Assembly (NCBI GenBank): GCA_030141605.1
Contig: JAQGDQ010000136.1
Span: forward strand, 248,001 to 312,000
Length of the DNA stretch: 64,000 nucleotides
DNA from: Tubiluchus corallicola
Taxonomy: Eukaryota > Priapulida > Priapulimorpha > Priapulimorphida > Tubiluchidae
Reading direction: 5' to 3'
How positions within the stretch are numbered: the first letter of the stretch is position 1; every line of letters begins with the position of its first letter. The notes beneath the pieces are model-generated. The model was not told the DNA's origin and searched no databases. It saw only the letters and a list, made by a program, of their open reading frames with translations. Below, piece by piece: positions 1-13,800 of this stretch. Made by a program: the position numbers and the translations under genes.

Positions 1-2258
1 ATTTAGGCGAAGTTATATATATATATCAAAGTATAAAAGTATATATATATATATATCATTTTTATTCGTAATCGTAGTAGTACAGTCACATCAAATAAAC
101 AAACAGAAATATAATGCTTGTTCGTTAGCATGTTAGTGTTAGTATTAGCAATACTTATACTGTAATGTTAGTATTAGAAAAACTAATATAATGCTTATAA
201 ATAAACAAACAAGATAATAATGCTTGTTAAGTCTTACAATGTCAACATTTGTCATGACATCACTGAGTGTATTAGATTAACGTTAGATTTAAAAGAGTGA
301 CCTTTCGAAAATTAATTCTTTTCAATTGCACTACACTCAGTTTAAGGTAATAAATAAATGCTGATCTTTACGTGTATAGCAGCGTATTTACTGCCAGCCT
401 TGCGAATTACGAATCAGATTATAGTAGTACAACCTTAAATCTCAAATGATATTAAATTTTTTTTCAGTCAGGAAACGAGGACTAAGAAGTATTAATAATC
501 GGTTGCAATTTAACAAATAAATGTTTTCTAAAAAAAGAATAATCAATAACACTCAATATTTATACATTTTATAGTCAAGTATGTTATAAACTTTAAAGTG
601 TTACATGTGCACATATGGTGTTGTCTATGGCATACACCAGAGATTTTCATGTATGTAATGTTTTATATATCACTTTCTACTTGTTTGCATTGGTATTTTG
701 TATGTGTTGACCGTGTGCTCTTGTAAATGTGTTTCCACCCAATAAATCATAAATTATTTATCGAGTTTTTAATGGATTCTCAGTTCGATAATTTTTTTAA
801 TTTTTTGTGTTTTTTAATCTTGATTTTATATAACATTAGGAAATTAACCTAGGTAAAAAAGAAAGTGCTCAGTAAAGAAAGCTTTTGTATATATACTCAT
901 ATAATAATAACTAATCATCATTAATTACTTGATCTTGACTTTAAGATTATCATTAACTGATAAAACGAACTTAATTAAATTTTTCAGATTTTTTGACAGT
1001 AAATTCTGTCTTTCGTTTGAATAGTTTTTAATCTTGAAAGTGAGGCTATAGACGCATAATCAAGATTTATTCTAGGTTCCAAATTAACAAAGAATTAATC
1101 TAATTGTTGGTAATCTCCTCTTTTTATGAGCTTTGGGAATAGCGAACTGGTTTGTGAGTAGTGAACTATTAGCATTGATTTAAAGTTTGCCTTGATATGT
1201 ATAATTATTATATGATACATGAAGGCTACGCCATTGGGTTGGTAATCGAGTAGCAAGGGGTTCAAAGCCAGATTCACTACGGACTTTCACTCGGTTTTTT
1301 CTTTCGCGGCTTCGAACACTTTATTCTTGAGAGTTCATTTCAAACATACTTGTTTTGAATAATTAAAGGTACCAGTATTTAGCAACGTGAGAATTTCAAA
1401 AGCGGCAACCGGTTTCCACATAAAATATTCAGTAAACAATCGCACGTATCAGCTTTCTACTCTTAACCCGAACGGTTTCTATTTATTTATACGTTCTCTT
1501 ATCTGATTATAAACTTTAGACCCTGATGCCTCGTTAATGCGGTTTTGCACCTCGGGCTTCGCGCTGTGAACTGGTGACTGCTAGTAAATCGTGTGAGAAG
1601 AAAAGTGGAGTGGAAAAAATGTCTGTGACGATAATGACGAGTGAAACTCATGGCAAAGCCGTACACGGAAATACATGATAGGTGATACATGATACAATGT
1701 CAAGTAAGCGCGAACGTCGTACGTAGTGTCATTCATGTTGGGTGATCTTGCGGTACATAGCACGCACAGCGTCTGGCAACTGGCTACGTGGCAGTTTACA
1801 GTGTTATTTTTTTATAATTGAATCAAAGTCAGGATGGGAAATTAGGTTTAAATTGCGAGTCCACTGACGGTAATGACAGATCAACGCCATAAAGAACGAT
1901 GTTAAGATGATCTCTTTTGAATGCTATGTAAAAATGTGTCTGCCTACGAGGGCATTGAACAGCACTTTTTGTAACAGCTTGGTCTATTTACCTTGTTGTG
2001 TACTAGCATCCATTGCACATAGGCATTAAGCCAGAACTGAATACGTACAATAATTCTCCGAGATCATTTCAACAACTTTAGGTGAAAAGAGTTAATTTGT
2101 TTTTTGCTGTTGTATGTTATGTTGTTAAAGATTATTTGACTTTATTATCAAAGATTCGATTGAATCGTCTTGTAAAAATATGTGTTTTCGACGATTAAAA
2201 AAGCAAAAACGCTTGGAAGGCAATACAAAATAATAATTATAATAATTAATTAATTAAT

Positions 2259-2260
<2 letters not shown>
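1..2260. other. AT-rich non-coding stretch
   Basis: I see no supportable gene here. It starts with (AT)n runs around 14-56 and ends in a short (AATT)n run before a GA microsatellite. The few ORFs of about 60 codons show no domain or coding signature. Confidence 0.5.

Positions 2261-2294
<34 letters not shown>
2261..2294. repeat. (GA)n microsatellite
   Basis: Uninterrupted GA dinucleotides, about 17 copies, preceded by an AATT run and followed by purine-rich sequence to about 2340. Confidence 0.95.
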
Positions 2295-2298
<4 letters not shown>

Positions 2299-2574
2299 GA
2301 GAAAGAGAGGGAGGTGACAAAGCAGAAGAGAGGGAGAGGTAGATTTTGATTTATCTGATTTAATTCTTTATTTTAAATAACGATATTTTAAATATTTTTT
2401 AATTAAATATTTTATTTTATTATAATTTATATGAATAATAACTTCATATTATAATTTACATATATACAACATACAACATCATAAAAATAAAAAACCAATA
2501 CAAACAAATCACACCCAAACTTAGATAAACATGAAAATTACAATAATATGTGCGATGTAAATCTAGCATCGCGG

Positions 2575-2578
2575 AGAA

Positions 2579-2648
<70 letters not shown>
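2575..2648. repeat. (GA)n microsatellite
   Basis: About 37 GA copies with minor AAAG interruptions at the 5' edge. Reading frames through it on both strands give low-complexity RE or SL peptides that are not genes. Confidence 0.95.
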
Positions 2649-2649
<1 letters not shown>

Positions 2650-5600
2650 AGAATAACAGAGAGGAGTCCCTGGCTTCTTCGATCTTCATGCAGTATACTC
2701 CAGTGTTTCAGACGAGTTAACTATCGGTAGCATAAGTATCCCGTTTCTCTCTCTCACTCAGCCAACACTAGCCGGCTAAAAATACGCCACTTGGGGACTC
2801 GAAAAACCGCAGAGACCTCGCGTCGACCTCCGTCAACTTATTGTTTATAATTTGTTTTCAGAACTCTATGATTTAGGGAGAATGGCACATAAAGTGAAGG
2901 ATTTCATAATTATGAAAGCAATTACAATTATCACAGTTATTATGGATGCCATTAAACACTTTTAACCATGCGTAATTTTCACCAAGCTTTTAATTAAATG
3001 ATACCACTTTAAACGAAATTGATAAATTTTTACTTTTCAATTTAAAGCGACTTTTTTATTTGCAGTACAGTAGGTGCTTAATTCATATTTTGACGTGTCT
3101 AAATCACCCATCAAAAAGCTAAACAGTCGGGCCACAGTATAGTAGATGACCCCACACAGAAGTAGTTGTCTTGTCGGTCACACATCCATTTACTAAACAG
3201 GATAAGCGTTGCTTAATTTCGGTTGCAAACTGCGCACCTTAACCACCCATTTATTCTGTTCGCCTTTGTCGTGTTACTCACCGGTTCCTACAAAATGGTT
3301 TCCACATATGCTATAAAATGCTTTTATACGTATTTAGCACTTGTTAGTTGTTTTGTTTTATCTCTTCTCAAAACTTTTGACAATAGTGATTAAATTGAAG
3401 AATGCACATGCATGCACGCAAGACGGTTATATAATAATTGCTAATCAATATTTAATAATTATATAAACTAACGGGTTCCCAATGAACTAAAACTAACTGC
3501 CTATTCCTAATAACAGCATTATGATGATCAATGTTTTTAAACCCAGATAACAACTACTACAGATTTTTATTACTAGTTCTATGGCTGCTGCTGCTACTAC
3601 TACTGCTAGAGACTAGTCCTATTGCTACTTTAATCATTTACCTTTACGACGATTTTCATAATGATCTCTAATTTAATGTTAACGACGGCTTGCAGTAATA
3701 ATAGTTTATTTATTCAAATGAAATACATTCACCTTAACGATGATAACTCACCATGATCCGTTCTTTCTTGTGACCATTATGACAATGGTCTTCGAATCAG
3801 TATCAGTTTCATGTTGCAATGTTTCGATTCATTACTGTTCTCATCATTCATTTTAAGTGGATCTTCATGTTTTTTATACCTTTCTAATCTTCCAAAAAAG
3901 TGTGAAGGAAAATCTGGCAATTTATCACCTTCTCGGAAGCAAACTCGATGAATCTAAACTGTTTTTGCAATCAGTTATTTGATGTTCAAAGTATGCCCTA
4001 TAACTGTATGGTTCTGAAGGCCCGCTGTCCACACTACAGTGTACATAAACTTTCAACAAGTTGGTTTAGTGCCGTTTAGTTTGTTTCTAACTGCATTTTT
4101 GTTAAAATTAAAAATCTTGTATGGCAAGTCAGAAATGGCTAAATGATTATGACTAAAATCAAGAAACGCAAGTTGACTTCACAAAGAACTTTGAAAAGTT
4201 TCAATGGGGATTAGGTTGTAGTAAACCCGAATGCAGAGTAATTGATTATTAATGTACCCAGGTACAACGTCATTCACAATTGTTAAAATTCGTTCTCTAT
4301 TGCTAAGAAATTTTTACATTTTTTAACTACAGCAAGCAAAATAATATATCGGGTCGCGCAGAAAAAAGGTGTCGAAGATTAGACTACAATAATATTAGAG
4401 GATTTCATTTGATTTGAGAAGCAAATACCCCCGCAAAATTGAAAATTCACAACATGATATTACGGTACACTAACTTGAACTATGTAAAAGTTACAAGTTT
4501 ATTGTTTTGGTAGTTTTTAAGTTTTAGCATAAAAGCTTTTGCATATTAAAATTTGAACGCTAAAATAATGTCAGCTAATCATCAGTTGAAACACAGTCAC
4601 TTTGAGGTATAAAGCGCTTTTAAGCTACATGCCAGCAAAATAATAAAGAAATCAAATCAACAAAGTCACATCATGGTCTTCCCCACAAAATTTGGTATCA
4701 ATAAAAAATGGAACTTCATCGATATGGACTTCGGTACCAGGAATTCCTTTAAGAGAAAGTGAAGACGAGTGCCCAGAGGCAAAAATTGTTGAGTGTTGGA
4801 ACCAAATACTTATTAAAGAAGCGAGAAACTATCAGCTGTTGGAAGAAAAGCATTTATCTAGTTTGCTTTGAATGTGATGGACACTCTGAAAATAATGGCA
4901 AAATCGTCTGTATCACCAGTGTGGTGATTGTCAAGCGATTCCGTTATTTTCTTCTTATAATACGCGATCAAAATTTGGGCACATTTTTGCCCCACCTGAT
5001 ATACATATATATACTCCGGAAATAGTTTGGTGCAGAGTGTTGGGTAAAACACTTAGCAACGTCAAATGACAGAAATGCCACAGTATGAATTATATGAACT
5101 ACTACGATAGAAGCCCAGGCCTTTGGCTGAATTGTGAACAGAATTTTGGGGTTAAAACTCAATTATACCAGCATCTGCGACAGATTTTAGTTAAAACACA
5201 CAACTAACTTTCTAAGTAGCTAAATTCATTTGTTTGCCTTAAACATTATGCTTTTTTCTTGTTCAGCTGATTCAAAGCCATATGTTTTAGGAGTCGGCCA
5301 AGTCTTTGTGCTTGCTTCTTGCAGTGCAAGGTTTTAACGAACATTCTGAACTTTTCCTGTAATTTCAAACAGACTGCAGGACAATCTTTGCCAAATTTAA
5401 ACAGGAAAGATTTTAATTTATGAAGTACCCACCGTTTATAAATATAGTTGGTGATATTTGTATGGCTATATTGCAATTATGGGTACTTAATTATTAACTA
5501 ATTATTTAACACTTATTACGGGTACGTGATTAGGTAGATCTGCATGTACACCTCCCTTCTGAGCATTAGTTTGGAGCTATATTATCCTCATAGTAGGCTT

Positions 5601-6949
5601 TTCAGTTTCTCAATTACATCAATTTCACTGTTAATATGGCTAAAGTAAACTTCTTTCCATATTAGAATTAGATTTGAAGCAGCCTTCTACGGTAATATAC
5701 TGCCGCAAAATCATTGATAGGCTAAGTCCAATCATTCTCCATAAATCTGACGATAGAAATGCTTGTTGAGAGTGCCCATTCTGCTATCGTTTCTTATAGT
5801 TTTTACCTAGGATAACCGCTTATCAACCCAGTTTATTCCCTCGGGTTCTTTCCTGTGGAAATACGACTTCAACAGGTATCTCCTATCAATATGAAGTTAT
5901 TAACAAGAATCTGTTTTCAGACTCTGTGTTCATATTGGCTTTAGGAATAGGTCATGAATTTAGTTGTTGATGACTAAAGGGACGCTCCACCATATTGTCA
6001 CTGCAGCTCCTTACCTCTAGTTGCCACTAGTCTTGTCTGGGGCTATTTGCAAAAACTTTCTTACGTTTAAAGTCATCTCTCTGAAACTGTCTCCACTTTT
6101 TTATTGAACTTGAGACTCTAAAGAACCAATGCTTCGGAATCGGATTTAGGAAGTTTGTTTAAACCACCTGGAGTTAAGACGCATAAGCCTTACTGAGACA
6201 TACAAGTCTGTTTATTTAACGTTTTTCCAGTCTTGCGTGGACTCATTGTGGGGTGAAAAAAGCTAATGTGGCACTAAAGTACCAAAAAATAAAGCTCTGA
6301 CACCTTTGAGAAACCTTGTGAAGGAGATCAGCTGTAAAATACGACGCTTGAAAAACCAGTGCAGAGTTATAGTAAGTGTGGGCGATGGGTTCTGTTCCTG
6401 TTAGCAAAATGGCGTTTTCCTGTTACATCATTCGCGGGCTATGTTACGGGTTACATGACGTCTCGATTGTTTTTATCCTATTTGTATGATAAAGCAATCA
6501 GCATACAGCTGTTAAGCTGCGAATTCAACAATTACTGCTGATTGGCTGATTCAATTCCAACCACAAACACTTTTGAAAATTCTCTGAAAAGATAAGTTGA
6601 CTTAGGCCTACCTGCAGTCAGAAGGTCGAAAACATCTTTTGTTCTGTTCTAAACGTGTACCTTCTACGAACTCTTGTTTCATTTGTTTCTTTGCTGTTTT
6701 GTTCCAAGATGATGCATGAAAAGATTGTGTGGGTCCAGTCAAGGAACAGTAAAATTCAAGACTTTCTAATTAATTTCGCTTTCAAGAGTGCGGATCTCAT
6801 CTTCTTTGTTCTCTTAGTTTTTTCAGTTTAGGTATAGTAATAATAATGACTGTTTACTACAGTGACACATTTTTATTTACATCACAACGAATTTATCGAA
6901 AACCCAGCCATTTAGGCTTAAGAATCACTATTTTTATAACTACACGTAC
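2649..6949. other. Non-coding stretch, nothing recognised
   Basis: Unique-looking AT-rich sequence. ORFs of 60-90 codons (for example + 4759-5025 and - 5246-5476) carry no recognisable domain and match the chance length expected in this much sequence. Confidence 0.4.
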
Positions 6950-8470
6950 ATTATTATAAAGAAAACTAGTTGGCTTGATACTATATGACAATCTTTAGAG
7001 AACATATTACAAAATTTATTTTTAATGTACACAACATTAAAACAAACAACTAATGCCATAAGATTACCTAAAATTATATTTGATTGTCTAAAATTTAAGA
7101 AAACTACGATTAGTTATATAATTCTTGTTGTTTTCTCATAACTTTTTTGTATAAATTTTGCTGCTTCTCTAATTATTTATTTCCCGTCATTATAAAAATT
7201 TATTTCTGCTGATTAGTCAAACTGCGTAAATCTTTCTTTATAATGTAACATTTAACGTACAGACCATCTATACAACTGCTATAAAAAGGACATTTTGTTA
7301 AAAATGTTCTTCACTTTCTACTACATTTATATTACAAAAAGTACAAATTCTATCGTATAAGTTAATTTGTAGAAACTTGTCAGCTTTTATGCGCAAAGGT
7401 AAAACACCACATCTAAACTGTAACAACAACAATCGCTGAGCTCTTGCCATAGACAAATTCATATAATACTCTGAGCAACATTCTGATTTAAATAGTTTAA
7501 ATGTTCTTCATTTTGGTTCATTTTTTACTTCGTGTAACCACTCCACCTTCTATTTTACCAACGTTTTTTTGCAATGAGGAATGCTAATAATAGTTTACAA
7601 ATTAGATGCATCATGTACGAATCTGGATAGATCAGATAAAGCGAAAATCTCATTTATTTCACAACTTCAATTTTTAATAGAAGAATTAACAAATATATTT
7701 CAATCCCATAAAAGTATTTTCTTTGATTATCTGTATGAATCTATATTAACAAATCTGTGTCGCAAATGTAACATTTTAATTTTCCTGCGTATGTGACTTG
7801 GTGTCCGCACAGATTCGCCACTTACATCTAAATTAGTTGTATATCTATGAAGGCTCATGAAAATCTAAGATTTCTGTTCAGATGTTAGTTGATTTTGTCA
7901 ATTTTTTTGAATATCTACATGCCAGAACCATAATCTAAAATAGGCGCAACACATGCGCCAAAAAGCTTAGTATTACTAAAGAACAGGCCTTAGTAAGTAT
8001 GTAGTTTTTATATTACAGCAGTGCGCGCCTGCCAGAGTCAGACATTTGTGGTTACAACTGTTTCGAACTTGAGAAATTCATCTAGAGCTACTCCCAGATA
8101 ATTATATTCAGACTTAGCTGTAAGAATTTTATCACCGTTTTTAAAGTAAAAATTTGTCACAGCTTCAGACGTATTTCTAAAATATACAATGTTGGTTTTT
8201 TTTCTTCATTAAGACTTAAACGCCACTGATAGCAGTGATTTTCAGCTATATCCAACATACGCTGCAATTTTTCTGGAGATTTTGTTACAATTGCTGTGAT
8301 CTGCATATAAAAGTTCATTAACGTGCAAATCTTCATCTATCTTTATGCCAAGTTTAGAATTATTTAGTTTATTGCCATTCCATTAATATAAACCGCAAAT
8401 GAATTTGTGGGTACATTATCAATAACTAAAACAAATGTTTCTAAATCAGAGAATTAAAATTAATCTGTGT
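6950..8470 (-). mobile_element. Decayed non-LTR retrotransposon (reverse transcriptase and C-terminal segment)
   Basis: Several pieces of a LINE polyprotein can be read on the minus strand with stops and frameshifts between them. In element order: INGMAINKLN-like and ELLYADH (a degraded YADD active-site motif, about 8290-8320); then SPEKLQRMLDIAENH and WRLSLNEEK (about 8210-8290); then YFRNTSEAV...YNYLGVALDEFL (about 8060-8200); then GACVAPILDYGSG (about 7920-7965). The last piece is a 50-codon open segment with MARAQRLLLLQFRCGVLPLR, the spaced cysteines of CTFC and the histidine of EEHF (about 7315-7470). That order (RT palm, thumb, C-terminal CxxC region) is the usual one for non-LTR retrotransposons. 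The clade cannot be assigned by eye. Outer limits are approximate. The element is dead: the catalytic Asp pair is altered and the frame is broken several times. Confidence 0.75.
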
Positions 8471-8479
8471 TGTCAATAT

Positions 8480-8792
8480 AACCGCTGAAATGCAAAAAAA
8501 TCTGGGTTCGAATGCTAATAGAAAGAAATTTATCCAGGCTTCGTAATTTATTTAGGTCGTCATGCACTCATTGCTCTTGTTTGGCTTGCGATCGAGTTCC
8601 GATACTCTGTTCAATTTTGCCCTTGTGAACTTTAACTTGGTCATGTTGAACTGCCTATTTTATTGCGCCTTAATCTAATGGCCATTTGGCTCCACTGCCT
8701 ATAATCGTTCAATGCACCGTCTAAATTGTACTGTTACTAATGTGTTGACTTGTGTATGCCAATAAAACAAACTGAATTGAATTGAATATTTC
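8480..8792 (+). mobile_element. 3' end of a LINE-like element with (GAATT)n tail
   Basis: The sequence ends in AATAAAACAAACTGAATTGAATTGAA, i.e. a polyadenylation-like hexamer followed by a short pentamer repeat, the usual form of some non-LTR retrotransposon 3' tails. It lies head-to-head with the minus-strand LINE. The body carries stops and no intact frame. The 5' limit is a guess. Confidence 0.45.
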
Positions 8793-9920
8793 ACTTGCGA
8801 AAAGTTATAACTTTAACAGTTTGAGTTTCTCATCCATTTTGTTCTCAGCTGCTTTACCTTCAGCCTTATTCGCCACGTAATCACTGAAAGAAAAAATAAG
8901 AGTAACCGCATCGAATTACGAAAAAATATAAACATGTGGCAATTGAAGATGTCTATTTAATTAAGCAGAGTGGAGAATATCATAAGCTAATCTTATACTG
9001 GACTCCAGTAGACATGCCTGGCTGTATTCAGCGGGAAGTAATTTGCTAAGTGGAGTGTATGCAACATGAAACCCTGTCATTTCCAGATGTCCGGCTACAA
9101 ACCGATTCTAAGCCGATTATCTCCGGCACACGACCTAACAGTCAATAACGGAAATCTTTCAAACTGACTGATGTTTATCCCATAATAGAAGCCTCATATA
9201 CCAGGTGTACTTATATATCTTTCTGCTAACGAAATTTATCTTATATCTAAACATTAATAATTTTAATTTTTATGAACAATGCATGCAGCAAAGTTCTACA
9301 ACCTTACTAGTTACCTCTGACAAAACGTGTGCAGTGATGGTTAAGTGGCAGACATAACCAAAATAGTTTTTCATAAAATTTCCGTCTGTAAAACAGTGTG
9401 CTCGAGCATAAGACACCACAAACACTTGCTTAGATAGATTATTGGCTTCATGAGTCAATTGTGGTTAGCATAAATTTCATTATTTCACTATGATCAAGTC
9501 CTGGATGGAGCTAAACTGTCTTGTATATCATTAGCAGGACAACTGTTTCTTCAATAACCTTTGATAAAACTACAGATTTTTTATGTAAAAGTAATATTTG
9601 TAAAGAATTCTGAATACGCGAATCTAAAAAGCTATACTGATGTCATGTGTGAACTAGAAGTTAAGAGTTTATCAATAAGCCGTTGTCAGTACTATTACGC
9701 TTATAGAAAAACGAATCTATAGAGCACTGCGCTGCATTTTGACCAAAATGCTGGTTAAAAGCACCAAAAGTTATTATTTCTTAAGGTAGAAAACAAAAAT
9801 TGGCGTTTTCCGTTTTCCCCCGCTCTCCACTTGCATACTTGCCCGAGTTGTTATTTTCGTTGTTTTAAATTCAACGGTGTTTTAATATTTGACCAGTACT
9901 GAGAAGCTAGTTGATCAGAG
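8793..9920. other. Non-coding stretch, nothing recognised
   Basis: AT-rich sequence without a supportable ORF, RNA gene or repeat that I can recognise. Confidence 0.4.
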
Positions 9921-10104
9921 GGTGGATTCACTAAGCGTCTCTGGGACAGTTTTGTTCGTAAGGTTGTTCGTAAGATCGTTTATAATCTCTCGAGGGCCAC
10001 TCACGATGTGTTTTACAAAATTTTTATTCAAATGCATTTTAATTCTGTGATCGCATGAATTGTTCGTAAGTAAGAAGTTCGTAAGAAGGCTTCGTGAATC
10101 CAAG
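9921..10104. mobile_element. Short foldback/MITE-like element
   Basis: The left end GGATTCACTAAGC is answered at the right end by its inverted counterpart GCTTCGTGAATCC (13 bases, one mismatch). Inside are four copies of TTCGTAAG. Length is about 184 bp with no coding capacity. No clear target-site duplication was seen, so the class is open. Confidence 0.4.
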
Positions 10105-10273
10105 TTAGAGACCAAGTTAGTTGACTTTGATAACTTTTAGTTCTCCGTCGCCCTTTCACCAATCAGTTTAATATCATATCTCAGATAAATTAATCATCAT
10201 AATAATTTTGTTACATTGCATATTATCGTTTTATGCACGTGTTTTTCTTCCGGTAAAAAGGTGTTAAATAAAG

Positions 10274-10858
10274 ATACTTATACTTATACTTATACTTATA
10301 CTTATACTTATACTTATACTTATACTTATACTTATACTTATACTTATACTTATACTTATACTTATACTATACTTCTACTCATACTCATACTCATACTCAT
10401 ACTCATACTCATACTCATACTCATACTCATACTCATACTCATACTCATACTCATACTCATACTCATACTCATACTCATACTCATACTCATACTCATACTC
10501 ATACTCATATACTCATACTCATACTCATACTCATACTCATACTCATACTCATACTCATACTCATACTCATACTCATACTCATACTCATACTCATACTCAT
10601 ACTCATACTCATACTCATACTCATACTCATACTCATACTCATACTCATACTCATACTCATACTCATACTCATACTCATACTCATACTCATACTCATACTC
10701 ATACTCATACTCATACTCATACTCATACTCATACTCATACTCATACTCATACTCATACTCATACTCATACTCATACTCATACTCATACTCATACTCATAC
10801 TCATACTCATACTCATACTCATACTCATACTCATATTTATACTTATACTCATACTTAT
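10274..10858. repeat. Hexamer array (ATACTT)n then (ATACTC)n
   Basis: About 16 copies of ATACTT run into about 76 copies of ATACTC, with a phase slip near 10506-10511 and a return to mixed ATACTT/ATACTC at the 3' edge. The array is open in several frames on both strands (SYSYSY, LILILI, EYEYEY, MSMSMS), which is purely a repeat artefact. It is not the TTAGGG telomere motif. Confidence 0.95.
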
Positions 10859-13800
10859 AATTAATCGCTCTTGAGAAACTTCTTACGAATTTTGCAAAAT
10901 AATGTACAGAAGTTCTTACGAACGTGTTAGCGATGAGATAATTTAAAACGTTTACAGCTAAAGCCGTGCGTTCCCTTAAAACAATGCGATTCATATATTG
11001 CTTGGTATCTCAACTAACACGATTTATTCTAAACAAAAACGTGTAAAGGGTTCTTTCCAGTAAACAGTACATCGTACACTTTTAAGTCACGTGAATGATT
11101 AAGGCATTTATGTCAGTACACGGTGCATTTAAGAAATGCTGACGACACCAGACGTCACAGCTAACTTGCTGTGAAGCCATACACGGGCGGAAACAAATAC
11201 ACAACATTAAAGAGCAGTGGTCAACAATTACGCAATCTGTACGGGTAAACAAGAGGCCAGGATGGGGCACAGGAGGTGTTTTGGTAACACAGCTGTCAAA
11301 ATAAAACAGTAATAGGCTAATAACAAGCCTTATGTGTCACAAACTGACACAGAATTTTTGGTAGAGAATAATTGTGCAAAGCTGTAAGCAGACTTACACA
11401 GAAAAAGAAATAATAAAATTATGAAATTGGATAAGTGGATAAGAAATCGATAATAAGATTAGCTGAAATTGAACTGATAATACATTTACAATTTCTACCA
11501 CCTCTACGTTGTTTTTCATGACAATTTTTTATTCTCTTTTGTGTTTGTCTTCTTCATTACATTGTGTTTCTCTTACTTTTCTTTTTTTGAAGCTTTGCTC
11601 TCTTAATCCTGTTTTGCACTTACCTATTGGGCATGTTCTTGTCTCGAGGTCACCTAATACATGGTGCTCTCAGTAGTCACTTTGGATGTTGTTGTTGGTT
11701 TCGTTTATTCTTAGTTTTTTGCTACTGCTGTATTTTCTTCTACGGTCATAACAATACAATGTTCTTGATTTGAACATTCTGAAGGTCAAACTTGATTTAT
11801 TCAGTCCAGACGGAAGCCAGGTGGATTATTCATGTCACTAGACAACATCCCATAACATCCTTGTGCTGAATTCTCACTTGGGCTGCCTTGCTAACTACAA
11901 CTACTTGCTGAGAAAATACATGGGCTGACAGTTTTACTGGCTGTGGACTCGTGAACTGGGTGTTGACAGAACACAGCAGAATTTCTCATGTTTGGTAAAC
12001 ATTGAACGATTTTGAGCGCCCGACAGCTCGTCCAAGAGACCAACATGTCTGGTTTCTTAAAATTTGAAGAAAAATCTTGTGAACTACATACGCGGGTCAT
12101 ACATACTAAGATTTGAAACTCGTATTGGCGCCCAGCATTTACGCCTTAGCCTAGTTTATAAATTTCAAATCTGTTAATGAGACACATTAATGCAGGTAAC
12201 TAGTTTATGATGTTTACAAACAACTAAGATTCCATCAAAATAAACACTATTAGCTAACAGTACTTGGCGTAACCTTATTGCTTCAATGTTATTGCTAATA
12301 TCGTTCTTCAATACTGAATGCAACAAGTGTGACTACCTTTTACTTTGTGAGATCATTATTATAAGTAAATTATCAAAATTCGGTTCTTTTAATTAAGTAT
12401 TATTAACATGTGCGCCTAATAAAAACGTTCACGAAACAACTCAATGATGCAATGTAGAAAACTGTAAAATGTTACAAAAACTGTTTTTTTAAAAAAAAAT
12501 TTCGTTTATCGTTTTCATGTTTCCTTTATGTTGTAATATAAATTACTTTTCCCAATGAGTATTTTTATTTTACCATGTTTTTCACAACACTCAACTTGAT
12601 TTACATTAAAATTAATGTCACCTAATGTACAAATTGCATTTGACTGCGCGTAAATAATATTTTTATTAATTAAATGCTAAGTTATTATAACTCCTCTTCC
12701 TACTCAAATTTTCACGAAAAATCATAAAACGTTGCATTGCTATAGGAAAAATGACACCATTTACTGGAGTTATACGCACTAATTCATATCAGCTTCAAAA
12801 ACCTGGCAACCCTAATCAATGCTATGCTGCAGATCAAATGGCTTTAAAAAGTTACTGCAAAATGCAAATATTTATGATTGCAACAACTTTCAATTTAATA
12901 AGCAACAGTTGCGACTCATCTTTTTAAGCCGTTTTACACGAGTAGGACAAAAGCTACGTTTAATAGTTTCCAGCCCAATAAAAAATACCATGTTTTTGTT
13001 ATCATCATCTTCTGGCGCAATTGTAACATCGTTGCTTTCTGCATAATCATTTCGGGGTGTGACCGTTAGAGTCGTCATCGTCGTCGTATCCGTTACCACC
13101 ATCATCATCATCACAAATGTTGTCATCATGGCTCTGTAATCAAAGCATCAGTTGTCGTGTTTTTGTTGCTTAGTGATATTTACTAAACATCAGTAAAAAA
13201 TTATAGTTCATTGAGTTTGTTTTATGAAACAATCACAGTTCAGCGTATTATGACCTGTTCTACATACCAACACCCCCACACCCTACCATGGACGTACACA
13301 CACGTGCATGGAATCTTTTTAAAACGCTAGAAAAACAACTGTTTGGTAACAATAACAGTATGGCTGACTGCATGCATAACCGGTGTGAGTTGATGGTCCT
13401 GACAATTATGACATAACACATGTGTCGTCCATGTTAGGCGTCCAAGTTTGTTTGTGTAAACTTTATGACATGGTTTCCCACTGTTTAGAACGACTGGCAA
13501 AGTTCAACTGAAACCCGTTTCGTGTCAAGAGTTGCTAGCCGCTTGATGATTTGAAAAGGTTTATAAACTTGCTGGACTGTGAATTTCATGTAACCTACTT
13601 GCGTGTCTTACTAGACGTTGCTTTACGGGAAATTTACTTTTGCAAGGACTGGTTCTTCATGAACATTATGTCGCGCATTATTTTTGCATTCTTGAAGCTT
13701 GAGCTGTATAGTTGTTATAGTATGCACGTTTTACTCTTTTATGGTAGGAAAAGTTACTACAACAACAACCATGTTTTTGCCTCGCGTGTTGCAGCCGTGC

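Noticed and set aside
2456-2730. Ser/Leu-rich and Arg/Glu-rich ORFs
   Set aside because: Frames through a GA microsatellite.
10274-10858. Telomeric repeat
   Set aside because: The hexamer is ATACTC/ATACTT, not TTAGGG or a known telomere variant, and it is internal.
10216-10994. ORFs of 115-214 codons reading TYTYTY, SYSYSY, EYEYEY and MSMSMS
   Set aside because: They are frames through the hexamer microsatellite on both strands, with no coding signal outside it.
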